Part shown: positions 51,066-58,070 of the stretch, one piece after another
Numbering within the stretch: the first letter of the stretch is position 1
Layout of the letters: each line of letters opens with the position of its first letter
DNA from: Cytophagales bacterium
GTDB lineage: Bacteria; Bacteroidota; Bacteroidia; Cytophagales; Cyclobacteriaceae
NCBI GenBank assembly: GCA_033344775.1
Contig: JAWPMT010000007.1
Location: 124,001 to 188,000, forward strand
Direction: 5' to 3'
Length of the DNA: 64,000 bases
Translations under genes and position numbers: made by a program
Notes under the pieces: model-generated
What the model was told of the DNA's origin: nothing
What the model saw: only the letters and a program-made list of their open reading frames with translations
The model's database searches: none

Positions 51066-51875
51066 TCACAAGACGTGCAACTTTGCTAAAATATCTTTCC
51101 GGTATTTGTCCCCAACTTTAATTTCTTCTCCGTGCACGATCAGGGTTTTCTTCCCTTTGTTTTTGTAATCGGTATCTACGTCGATGATCCGCTCTACAAA
51201 TTTCAAGTTGATGATATAAAATCGACTACACCGGACCAGATAAGGATAGAAGGCCAATTTCGGTTCTAACTTACTTAAGCTGTAACCGACAGTAGGTCTT
51301 GTTCGTGTTTTGTCATTCAAAAAAGGAGCAGTGACAATGGTGGACTTTTCTCCACCTCCGGACTGGATGTATACAATGTCTTCTAAGGATACAGAATACT
51401 TTCCACGCCCATTTCGTACAAAAACCCGATCTTCCAGCACTTGCACGCCATTATTGGTTTCATTGACAGGAACAGGTTCTGACCCGTTTTCATGATCTTC
51501 ATCATTCAGGGCATGGGTCGCATTGAGAATGGCTACTTTCAGTTCATTGTTCGTAAAAGGCTTGTTCAAATAAGCAACCGGAACTGTTGGAAGTGTGCGT
51601 GAAAGGGTCTTTTCATCATCGAGGTGTGTCAGGTATATGATCGGAATGTAGCGGATATCATTCAGCCCTTCGGCGAGCATGATACCGTCCATCTCACCTT
51701 TGAGTGAAATATCCAATAAAGCGATATCCGGCGGGTTTTTCTTCGAAAATTTGAGGGCTGCTTCTCCGGTTGGAAAGGAACCGATCACCTGACCCAAATT
51801 CATCGATGCGATGCGGTCTTCAAGGTCTTGGGCAAGTAATTTTTTGTCTTCAGCGATCAGGATCTTAGTTGGCAT
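51066..51875 (-). CDS. LytTR-type response regulator
   Basis: A 269-residue cytosolic response regulator. The receiver domain (1-125) has the acidic pocket ILIAEDKK, phospho-acceptor Asp55 in IALLDISL, the switch Thr in IIYLTH, and Lys in AYLNKPF. The LytTR DNA-binding domain fills about 150-269 (GKYSVSLEDIVYIQSGGGEKS, then YPYLVRCSRFYIINLKFVERI). Such regulators bind paired direct repeats at the target promoter. It follows the histidine kinase by six bases, and its own target may be the five-gene run that begins 180 bases further on. Confidence 0.92.
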   Translation of the reverse strand: MPTKILIAEDKKLLAQDLEDRIASMNLGQVIGSFPTGEAALKFSKKNPPDIALLDISLKGEMDGIMLAEGLNDIRYIPIIYLTHLDDEKTLSRTLPTVPVAYLNKPFTNNELKVAILNATHALNDEDHENGSEPVPVNETNNGVQVLEDRVFVRNGRGKYSVSLEDIVYIQSGGGEKSTIVTAPFLNDKTRTRPTVGYSLSKLEPKLAFYPYLVRCSRFYIINLKFVERIIDVDTDYKNKGKKTLIVHGEEIKVGDKYRKDILAKLHVL

Positions 51876-51881
51876 GCTTGG

Positions 51882-53768
51882 TCAGTGGTTAGCGATTGTG
51901 AGTTCAATTTTAAGCCCTGGAGAACAATTTTCCATATTTAAATCCGCATTTAAATCATCGGCAAGAAGCGTAATCAGCTGTAAGCCAAATGATTTTGCGC
52001 TTTCCCAATTCAATTCCGGAGGCAAACCAGGGCCATTCTCTTCAAAGAGAAAGTAAAGTCTATCTTCTGTGGAATTTAGACGTACTGTTAATCTTTTGTT
52101 AGGTTGAGTAAATGCATATTTACAAGCATTGATGCAAAGTTCATTGGTAATCAATCCCATACTTAAAGCCACCTCACTGGAAACCATAACAGATTGTATA
52201 TCAAACTCACGCTGTGGTTTGAATTTTTCCTCCAAAAGGGCATCCAGGGTATTGCCCAAAATACTGGAAATCAGATACCCAAGGTCTACCTGATTCTCTT
52301 CTTGGTCCTTGTTTGCAAAAAGCCGGTTGTAAAGAATATTGATGGTATCAAGTCTCAGGCGAGCACCTTGCATCAGGTCTTTGGCAACGCCCTCTAGTTT
52401 GCCCGATTGAAAGTTGAGCAAGGCAGTTATTTCTGACAAAGCGTTTTTTGTGAAATGCATGCTTTGTTCACCAAGTATTTTGACCTTTTCATTACGCTGC
52501 TGCAATTCCACATTGAGTCCACGGACTTTTCGTCGCTGCCGGTTGATAATGAACATGCCTACCCCGGAAGACAGTAGGAAAATGGCCAATACACTTGCAA
52601 TGATCTGAGTGTTTCGTGCATTTTGTTGTTGTTGCTGAGACTCAGCCTCTGCAATCCTAGCTTGTTGATCGGCCAGTAAACGTTCTTGTTCTTTTTCCTG
52701 AAGCTGCTGTTCCGAAATGATCTGTTGGACCTGTAGTTTTTCTGCGTTGAAAAGAGAATCCCGTAAGGTAGCCCAATTCGTTTTGAAGCGAAAGGCACTT
52801 TCCCAATTTTGGATGGAGCGGTGATAGTCTACCAATATGTCGTAGCATTCCAACAGCAATTCACGGTCTTCATATTGCCGCGCATAGCCCAGTGCAATAT
52901 TAAGTTTAGGCATTACTTTACTATACTTCCTGATTTCAAGCATATACCTCGCCTGAAGCAACGAGACAGAAGCCACTCCTTGTTGATCAGCCCCTTCAGT
53001 TCTGAGTTTTAGACTTGCTGAAAGGTAGTGATCAGCTGAATCCAAATTGGAAGCCTCCAATTGAAAACGTCCCAGTTCTTCAAGTGTGTGGGCGAGGGAT
53101 AGTGGCCTTTTGCTCTCTTGTTTGATTTTTAAAGCTTTGTGTGTGTAGGAAAAGGCACTGTCGAGGATTCCTAATTCAAAATATGCGGACCCAATATTTC
53201 CTAATGCAATTGCTTTTGAAATTTCAGTATGATTGTGTTCAGTATGAAGGTCATAGGCTTTCCAATAATTGATTAAAGCTTTTCTAGGCTCTTGTTGATC
53301 AATAAATAAATTTCCCATGCCATTATAAGCCCTTGCCTCAATTTTATGAGCGGAAACTACAGATGCTAATTTGGCTGCAACTAGAAATGACTCAACACCC
53401 TCTATACTCTTCCCAAGAGCCTTATAGGTATTTCCAATATTGATCAATCTTGAGGCCATTTTTGTAGTGTCATTCGTCACTTGATCTAAATCATACGCTC
53501 GAAGAAAATAAAACAATGAAGAATCTAGTTTTCCTACTTGCATGTATGAAAAACCTGCATCATTGAGGGATTTTGACTGGCCAATCGAATTTTCATCTTC
53601 AAGAAAACGCTCGTATGCTAAAAGATAATATTTAGCTGCTGTTAGATAGTTTCCCTGATAATAATATTGATCACCAGTAGCATAAATGGTATCTGCATTG
53701 GAAGTGGGTTGATCTACAATGCCTTGTAAAAAAGTTGCTGCAAATATTAAGAGTCCTAACACTGTCAT
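51882..53768 (-). CDS. TPR sensor histidine kinase, HisKA_2 type
   Basis: A 628-residue membrane sensor. A signal-anchor (TVLGLLIFAATFLQGIV) is followed by about six TPR units (about 30-345), a coiled coil, a membrane helix near 380-400 (IIASVLAIFLLSSGVGMFII), a HisKA_2-like dimerisation region with phospho-acceptor candidate His438 (HFTKNALSEI), and a kinase domain with N-box NELCINACKYAF and G-boxes ENGPGLPPE and SFGLQLI. The TPR part would sit in the periplasm and bind a protein or peptide. It is cotranscribed with the LytTR regulator. A hairpin terminator lies just before its start. Confidence 0.92.
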   Translation of the reverse strand: MTVLGLLIFAATFLQGIVDQPTSNADTIYATGDQYYYQGNYLTAAKYYLLAYERFLEDENSIGQSKSLNDAGFSYMQVGKLDSSLFYFLRAYDLDQVTNDTTKMASRLINIGNTYKALGKSIEGVESFLVAAKLASVVSAHKIEARAYNGMGNLFIDQQEPRKALINYWKAYDLHTEHNHTEISKAIALGNIGSAYFELGILDSAFSYTHKALKIKQESKRPLSLAHTLEELGRFQLEASNLDSADHYLSASLKLRTEGADQQGVASVSLLQARYMLEIRKYSKVMPKLNIALGYARQYEDRELLLECYDILVDYHRSIQNWESAFRFKTNWATLRDSLFNAEKLQVQQIISEQQLQEKEQERLLADQQARIAEAESQQQQQNARNTQIIASVLAIFLLSSGVGMFIINRQRRKVRGLNVELQQRNEKVKILGEQSMHFTKNALSEITALLNFQSGKLEGVAKDLMQGARLRLDTINILYNRLFANKDQEENQVDLGYLISSILGNTLDALLEEKFKPQREFDIQSVMVSSEVALSMGLITNELCINACKYAFTQPNKRLTVRLNSTEDRLYFLFEENGPGLPPELNWESAKSFGLQLITLLADDLNADLNMENCSPGLKIELTIANH

Positions 53769-53780
53769 GAAAATAGTAAA

Positions 53781-53800
53781 ACTGGGGCATACGCCCCAGT
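53781..53800 (-). terminator. hairpin between the micro-lipoprotein and kinase genes
   Basis: ACTGGGGC (53781-53788) and GCCCCAGT (53793-53800) form a perfect 8-bp stem with a four-base loop. On the minus strand it follows the stop at 53807 by six bases and is followed by a TTTTACTATTTT tail, 12 bases before the kinase ATG. It could end most micro-lipoprotein transcripts and let a fraction read into the kinase gene. Confidence 0.65.
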
Positions 53801-53806
53801 AGTTTA

Positions 53807-53950
53807 TTATTCACATTCATTATCCTTACAGCCGTTAGGCTCTCCGCTATTCAGAACAACATTGTCCTCTTCTAAAATGTCGGAGTTAGGATCCTCGCAA
53901 GAGGATAAAATAATTGCTGCTAGAAAGAGCACTTTCCAAATAGTTTTCAT
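53807..53950 (-). CDS. micro-lipoprotein (47 residues)
   Basis: A 47-residue lipoprotein, too short for most gene callers. MKTIWKVLFLAAIILSSC is a perfect signal peptide with lipobox LSSC (Cys18). The mature part is only 30 residues, acidic, and begins CEDPNSDILEEDN; two more Cys lie at 41 and 46 near the end, able to form a disulfide. It is upstream of the histidine kinase on the same strand, separated by a hairpin. The mature start resembles that of the second micro-lipoprotein at 54555. Role unknown; a ligand or partner of the TPR kinase is conceivable. Confidence 0.7.
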   Translation of the reverse strand: MKTIWKVLFLAAIILSSCEDPNSDILEEDNVVLNSGEPNGCKDNECE

Positions 53951-54084
53951 CACATGTTTGTTTAAAAATTGACTGAATTACTCCGTAAGGGCAGCTTGCT
54001 TCCTGGCCCTACAAGAAGCTTCGCTAAACGCTCGTGGCGTTGCCATTTGTCCTGCTGATTTTCGGAAGTGGCTAGCGTTTTCCT

Positions 54085-54107
54085 GGATCAGCCTGAGATC
54101 CTTTTTT
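54085..54107 (+). terminator. small terminator-like hairpin
   Basis: GGATC (54085-54089) and GATCC (54097-54101) form a 5-bp stem followed by six T on the plus strand. No plus-strand gene precedes it, so its use is unclear. Confidence 0.3.
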
Positions 54108-54165
54108 GATCTCGTTTCTGGTACAAATACACGGCAATGGGTGATGAAAAAGTGAACTCCACACG

Positions 54166-54236
54166 TGGAAAGTAGTGCGATCCACTGGAAAGTGGATTGG
54201 AGTCAATAGGGGCCATAGAAAGCAGGTAACTTTCCA
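54166..54236. promoter_or_regulatory. candidate LytTR-type operator (direct repeats)
   Basis: TGGAAAGT occurs at 54166-54173 and again at 54186-54193, a 20-base period with 12 bases between, and once inverted at 54229-54236 (ACTTTCCA). Two sites separated by 12-13 bases is the usual geometry for LytTR regulators, and one is encoded by the adjacent operon. A 6-bp dyad TCCACT-N4-AGTGGA overlaps the second copy. The motif itself does not match the published LytTR consensus, so the call rests on geometry only. Confidence 0.35.
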
Positions 54237-54554
54237 TGGGTTATAAAGAAATAAGTCAGGTAAGCGTGTTCAAAAAGGTTATTTGAGCATCAGATTTGAA
54301 GTACCTCAATGTGAAAATCCTTCAAAACGATTTTTAACATGAAATCTCCCTTCACCCTCATTTAAAAGAGGGAATAATCGTGTTTTGAAGGCTTTTGAAA
54401 TATAGTGATAGAGCATTTCTGATCGCAGAATATCCATCGAAGTGCGTTCGAGATTCCCGGAAAATGCTGAAAGTTGTTCTTATTTATTTAATGCTGAGTC
54501 TTTGAGATAGGAAAAGCTTGATAAAGGAGCTTTCACCACTATTGTTTATGATTC

Positions 54555-54689
54555 TCATTCATCTCCTTTGCGATAATTCCCTTCGCCTTTTTTGAAAGCA
54601 ATATCGTCTTTCTGAATTTCATTAAAAGGGTCGGTACAGGCAGTAAGTAAAACAGCAAGTTCGAATAGGGTTTTTAGTGTGTTTTTCAT
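54555..54689 (-). CDS. micro-lipoprotein (44 residues)
   Basis: A second very short lipoprotein gene. MKNTLKTLFELAVLLTAC gives a signal peptide with lipobox LTAC (Cys18), though Glu10 inside the hydrophobic core is unusual. The mature part is 27 residues, TDPFNEIQKDDIAFKKGEGN and then a Lys/Asp-rich end. Cys-x-Asp-Pro plus the following acidic residues match the start of the other micro-lipoprotein at 53807, suggesting common origin. It lies about 600 bases upstream of that gene on the same strand, and nothing else clearly coding lies between. Function unknown. Confidence 0.6.
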   Translation of the reverse strand: MKNTLKTLFELAVLLTACTDPFNEIQKDDIAFKKGEGNYRKGDE

Positions 54690-54788
54690 GGTATTGAAGT
54701 TTTGATTTACTTGGTCTTTTCTAAGATACGGCAATTACCGACACGTTCTTAGTCAGCTGATGATTCTATGTCATTCCGACGGACGGGT

Positions 54789-54796
54789 TATTTTTG
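54789..54796 (+). promoter_or_regulatory. candidate promoter of the secreted/membrane protein pair
   Basis: TATTTTTG fits TAnnTTTG, with TTC 22 bases upstream (54764-54766), about 25 bases before the ATG at 54822. Confidence 0.45.
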
Positions 54797-54821
54797 TTTC
54801 AGCTAACCTGAAAAACTTACC

Positions 54822-55448
54822 ATGCTGACGCGACAACTATGCTTTACAGTCATCTTATTGATGACTGTCAAACTTCAGGCGCAGGAATTATCGTTTCGTA
54901 CGGTCGCCTTATCCAACCTTCGATTTTTGGAGGCCAGTGACTGGGGAAATCTTCCGGTAGATGCTAACGGAGAAGATGCCAATAGCAAGCAATACGGCCT
55001 TACGTATCCTGCCAGAGAAGAAGGATCAGATGTATTGATCGAACCGCCTACACTGGCCAGAGAACAATTATTCATCAATGCTGAGATTGAAAATCCTTTT
55101 GATGAATACTGGGAGATTGATATGATCGAACTGGAAATTCAGGGAGAATATGAACTCAGTCGCTACAAGTTTCGTGAGGGTGCCTGGTCTTCCAGCAGGA
55201 TCAAAACTGCGGCTTATATCCCTTATTTCATCATTGCGGATGAGCTCGTAGATCATCCTAAAAATCTGGTGATGGGCCCATCGGCTGGCTACTCCGACAA
55301 CCGATTTTGGATCAAAGTAGACTTTTCTGGTACGGACAAAGGGGGAATGATCTCCAGGTTTCTTTTGCGTTGTACCCTCGTTTCCAAAACCGATGGTAGA
55401 AAAATAACCATTCAGTCTGACAAAGCATATTTACTGGCCTCTGGCTAA
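54822..55448 (+). CDS. secreted hypothetical protein
   Basis: A 208-residue protein I do not recognise. The signal peptide (LCFTVILLMTVKLQAQ, cut near residue 21) is clear. The mature part reads as a beta-rich domain: SFRTVALSNLRFLEASDWGN, YWEIDMIELEIQGEYELSRY, and FRFLLRCTLVSKTDGRKITI near the end. No lipobox and no sorting domain, so it would be periplasmic or on the outer surface without an anchor. It is followed 8 bases later by an unrecognised membrane protein gene, and both start from one candidate promoter. Confidence 0.7.
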   Translation: MLTRQLCFTVILLMTVKLQAQELSFRTVALSNLRFLEASDWGNLPVDANGEDANSKQYGLTYPAREEGSDVLIEPPTLAREQLFINAEIENPFDEYWEIDMIELEIQGEYELSRYKFREGAWSSSRIKTAAYIPYFIIADELVDHPKNLVMGPSAGYSDNRFWIKVDFSGTDKGGMISRFLLRCTLVSKTDGRKITIQSDKAYLLASG

Positions 55449-55456
55449 TCAAACGA

Positions 55457-56851
55457 ATGGGATACCTCGATACGGTCAATACGCTTTTAAATGATTCTTC
55501 GGTTGATTCGAAGTATTATGTAAAAGTACAGTCGTTGCTTACTTATATCCATCAGGGAAAGTACATCGGTGATCCAAAAATTATCTCGGACCTGGATCAA
55601 TTCAAAAAGATCCGGGATAAGAAAATCAGCGAAGGCCGCAGTACGAAATCTGTGTTATCGGCGACGGATAGCCAGGTATATGTTTACCATACCATTTGGA
55701 AACGGATCGCAAGCAAGGAACTCCTGGGTTCAACGTTGGATCAGGCTTATTTTCTGTTGGAGCATCTGTCCAATCGTGCCGATAAGAAAGATGTGAAAAT
55801 CGCAAACCTGGAGTATCGGATCATTGATCAGTTAAGGGCAGCGATAGAAGCGGGTTCGATGGACGTGGATCTGCTGAAAACGCCGAAAATCATCACCTTT
55901 CTGGAAGATATCAACCCTTATAAAAATTTAGAAGGATATCTTAAAGATCCTGCTCAGCTGGAACACAAGACAAAGTCCAGATGGCGCCAGGAGCTTCCAT
56001 TACTCTTTATTGTTTTAGGAATCGATGTGGAGCTATTCAGGACTTTTTTAGAGGAAGAAAACACCTTTCTGGACCAATCTACAAAGACGCAAACAAATGA
56101 ACTCTCCCCGGAGGGAGCACCACCTGCATCGGTAACTCCTGGTTCAGCTTTTTATCAGAAAATATATGACCTGCCGTCCTGGTTGAAAGCGCTAACCTTG
56201 ATCTTGATCACGGTTGCCACTGTAATTGGGTTATCACAGCTTGGATTTAATTCGCGAGCAGAGGATCTGAAGCCGGAAGAATTGCCCGAAGTGTTCAATG
56301 TCGTTGATAAGCCGCTACAAAGCTCCAAAATCTTCAGTCCTTTTTCTCCCATTACCACAACGGTGACTCCCAGAGATTCACTGGTGCTTCAAGTGAAACA
56401 AATTGAGTCTGAGGAGGTGCTGTCTGGCGAAATAGAGATTCCTGTCCAGGCCATAGAATTAGAGATACTGATTCAAAATACGAGCCAGCGAAGTGGTTAT
56501 GTATTTGAAGGGCTTCAAATCACTACACTTCAGAATTATAAAGTAGAGGGCCATCTCCTTGCTCAGGGAGTCCCACGCAATAATGCTCATCTGGAGGAGA
56601 TTACCCTAGCTTGTATTAAAGATGCTGTACAATACAGAGCGATCGTCAATGGTTCCCGAAGTGTACTCATTCCGCAACAAGAAACGGTGTGTTCATTAAA
56701 GTTAATACTCTCAGAGAGCTGCGTTACTCCCAAGATCGGCCATCAGGTGGTTCCGTTGATGATCGGGTTCACGGTACAGAATGTGAAAGACAGCAAGGCC
56801 AGGAATAAACTTGTGGAATTGAAAGATCCGGTAGCAATAGCTATTCGCTAA
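55457..56851 (+). CDS. single-pass membrane protein of unknown function
   Basis: A 464-residue protein with no recognised family. The N-terminal 235 residues are mostly helical and polar (cytosolic side), a short proline-rich linker follows (PEGAPPASVTPGSAF, about 215-230), then one membrane helix at about 244-262 (LTLILITVATVIGLSQLGF), and a periplasmic beta-rich C-terminal domain of about 180 residues with two Cys (LACIKDAVQYRAIV and ETVCSLKL). The layout is that of an inner-membrane protein passing a signal across the membrane. The partner is likely the secreted protein encoded just upstream. Confidence 0.65.
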   Translation: MGYLDTVNTLLNDSSVDSKYYVKVQSLLTYIHQGKYIGDPKIISDLDQFKKIRDKKISEGRSTKSVLSATDSQVYVYHTIWKRIASKELLGSTLDQAYFLLEHLSNRADKKDVKIANLEYRIIDQLRAAIEAGSMDVDLLKTPKIITFLEDINPYKNLEGYLKDPAQLEHKTKSRWRQELPLLFIVLGIDVELFRTFLEEENTFLDQSTKTQTNELSPEGAPPASVTPGSAFYQKIYDLPSWLKALTLILITVATVIGLSQLGFNSRAEDLKPEELPEVFNVVDKPLQSSKIFSPFSPITTTVTPRDSLVLQVKQIESEEVLSGEIEIPVQAIELEILIQNTSQRSGYVFEGLQITTLQNYKVEGHLLAQGVPRNNAHLEEITLACIKDAVQYRAIVNGSRSVLIPQQETVCSLKLILSESCVTPKIGHQVVPLMIGFTVQNVKDSKARNKLVELKDPVAIAIR

Positions 56852-56891
56852 ATGTTTTCTCTTACCGGAATGGTGCCGCAAGGGAGGTGCA

Positions 56892-57365
56892 TTATAACAC
56901 CAGCTCATACCTCCGTTCTTCCAGACCGAAATCCGTGAATGTGGAAGACACGTATTGATAGCCTAATTTCTCGTAGAGGTTGGCCGCGGTGTTGAGTTGT
57001 TTTTCTGTAAGGAGAAAGGACTTTTGGTAACCACACTCCTTCATGAAGGTCATGAAAAGATCGATCATTCTTTTCCCAAGACCGATGCCTCGAACTCGCT
57101 CATCCAACAATAAATATCGGAGTTGTGCCCAGTCGTCGGCTTTTTTCAGGCAAATGGAACCTACGATCCAGCCATTGAGCTCTGCGATCCAAAAACGCTC
57201 TTTCTCCGGATTCTGGTGTTTGAAGAAGTCGCTCAGCGATTCTCCAACATAGAATTCAAACTCCTTGCCATAATTGTACATTTCGCCATGCATGCGAATG
57301 ATGTGCCCCAGGTCACCTGCCTTATAGTCGTGTCGGATCTCTATTTTCTGCAGCATCGGACTCAT
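56892..57365 (-). CDS. GNAT family acetyltransferase
   Basis: A 157-residue acetyl-CoA-dependent acyltransferase. The acetyl-CoA loop is in RYLLLDERVRGIGLGKRMI (R-x-x-G-x-G), followed by TEKQLNTAANLYEKLGYQYV, the usual C-terminal helix and strand. The start at 57365 overlaps the stop of the methyltransferase gene by four bases (ATGA); an open frame extends upstream, but it lies wholly inside that gene. Substrate unknown; the RimI-like and Eis-like groups are both possible. Confidence 0.85.
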   Translation of the reverse strand: MSPMLQKIEIRHDYKAGDLGHIIRMHGEMYNYGKEFEFYVGESLSDFFKHQNPEKERFWIAELNGWIVGSICLKKADDWAQLRYLLLDERVRGIGLGKRMIDLFMTFMKECGYQKSFLLTEKQLNTAANLYEKLGYQYVSSTFTDFGLEERRYELVL

Positions 57366-57940
57366 GGCGTAGTGGAGGTTTTGGTGCAAATGAAAATTCC
57401 GGTGGACCAATCCAATTGGGTGGTGGAGAAATCCGATCGGGACATGATGTGTTCGGATAGTTGGGCTGCTTTTTCCGCATGCCCTTCGGGCCAATTGGGC
57501 TGCTCCAGCATGTCGTCAATGATGTACAAACCCCCAGGCTTGAGTAAGTCAAACGTTTCTTCCAGTAACTCGTATTTACCCGGCCAGGCATCCGCAAAAA
57601 TCAGGTCAAAAGCAGGACCTGAGTAGTCTTTGATCCACTCGGCCCCATCGGTACAAGTGATGGATACATTGAGGTCTTCCTCAAATTCGGGACTGACCAA
57701 ATCAATTAGTTCCTGATCATTGTCCACGCTCACTAAATGAGCAGCATGATCCATGCCGTCAACCATCCAGGACAAAGACAGCCCCATACCTGTGCCTAAT
57801 TCCAAAAACCGTCCGCCTGGCTTGGCTGCAACCAACGTCCGTAGCAACGAACCCGCCAATTCGTCTGATGGCATGGTAAAGCCAATTTCATTGGACTTCT
57901 TCAGTAGCTTTTGGAATCGTATAGGCGTATACTCTTTCAT
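57362..57940 (-). CDS. class I SAM-dependent O-methyltransferase-like protein
   Basis: A 192-residue methyltransferase of the caffeoyl-CoA/catechol O-methyltransferase type by its order of motifs: motif I GGRFLELGTGMGLSLSWM (about 41-58), the acidic VSVDNDQE at the end of strand 2, LIFADAWPGKYELLEE with the Asp for metal or substrate, and GGLYIIDDMLEQPNW. The ATG at the end of the GNAT gene overlaps its stop. Both genes are on one minus-strand unit upstream of a gap before leuA. The substrate is unknown. Confidence 0.85.
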   Translation of the reverse strand: MKEYTPIRFQKLLKKSNEIGFTMPSDELAGSLLRTLVAAKPGGRFLELGTGMGLSLSWMVDGMDHAAHLVSVDNDQELIDLVSPEFEEDLNVSITCTDGAEWIKDYSGPAFDLIFADAWPGKYELLEETFDLLKPGGLYIIDDMLEQPNWPEGHAEKAAQLSEHIMSRSDFSTTQLDWSTGIFICTKTSTTP

Positions 57941-58022
57941 TGATCAACTGTCAATTGGACTCGTGTGAGGGATGGTAAGGGCCTGGTGCGCAGCACGGAC
58001 AAAATGGACCCCTGGACAGCCC

Positions 58023-58059
58023 GACCATGGCCGCCAATCATGGAACAATGGCCATGGTC
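58023..58059. other. 10-bp inverted repeat after leuA
   Basis: GACCATGGCC (58023-58032) and GGCCATGGTC (58050-58059) are a perfect 10-bp dyad separated by 17 bases, 12 bases beyond the leuA stop. No T-run follows on the minus strand, so it may be a 3'-end stabiliser, a weak terminator or a binding site. Confidence 0.45.
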
Positions 58060-58070
58060 ACACCCAAGAA

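Larger units (their letters stand above)
53962..54237 (-). other. coding-like frame with one in-frame TGA
   Basis: From ATG at 54237, 49 codons (SNPLSSGSHYFPRVEFTFSS is the middle part) run to TGA at 54088-54090; the same frame then stays open for about 41 more codons to TAA at 53962. The composition looks protein-like, but no signal peptide, domain or family is recognised. It may be a decayed gene or part of a dispersed repeat. The direct repeats at 54166 lie inside it. Confidence 0.25.

Noticed and set aside
53951-54107. Plus-strand small RNA ending at the six-T hairpin
   Set aside because: No promoter element or conserved structure was found, and the stem has only five pairs.
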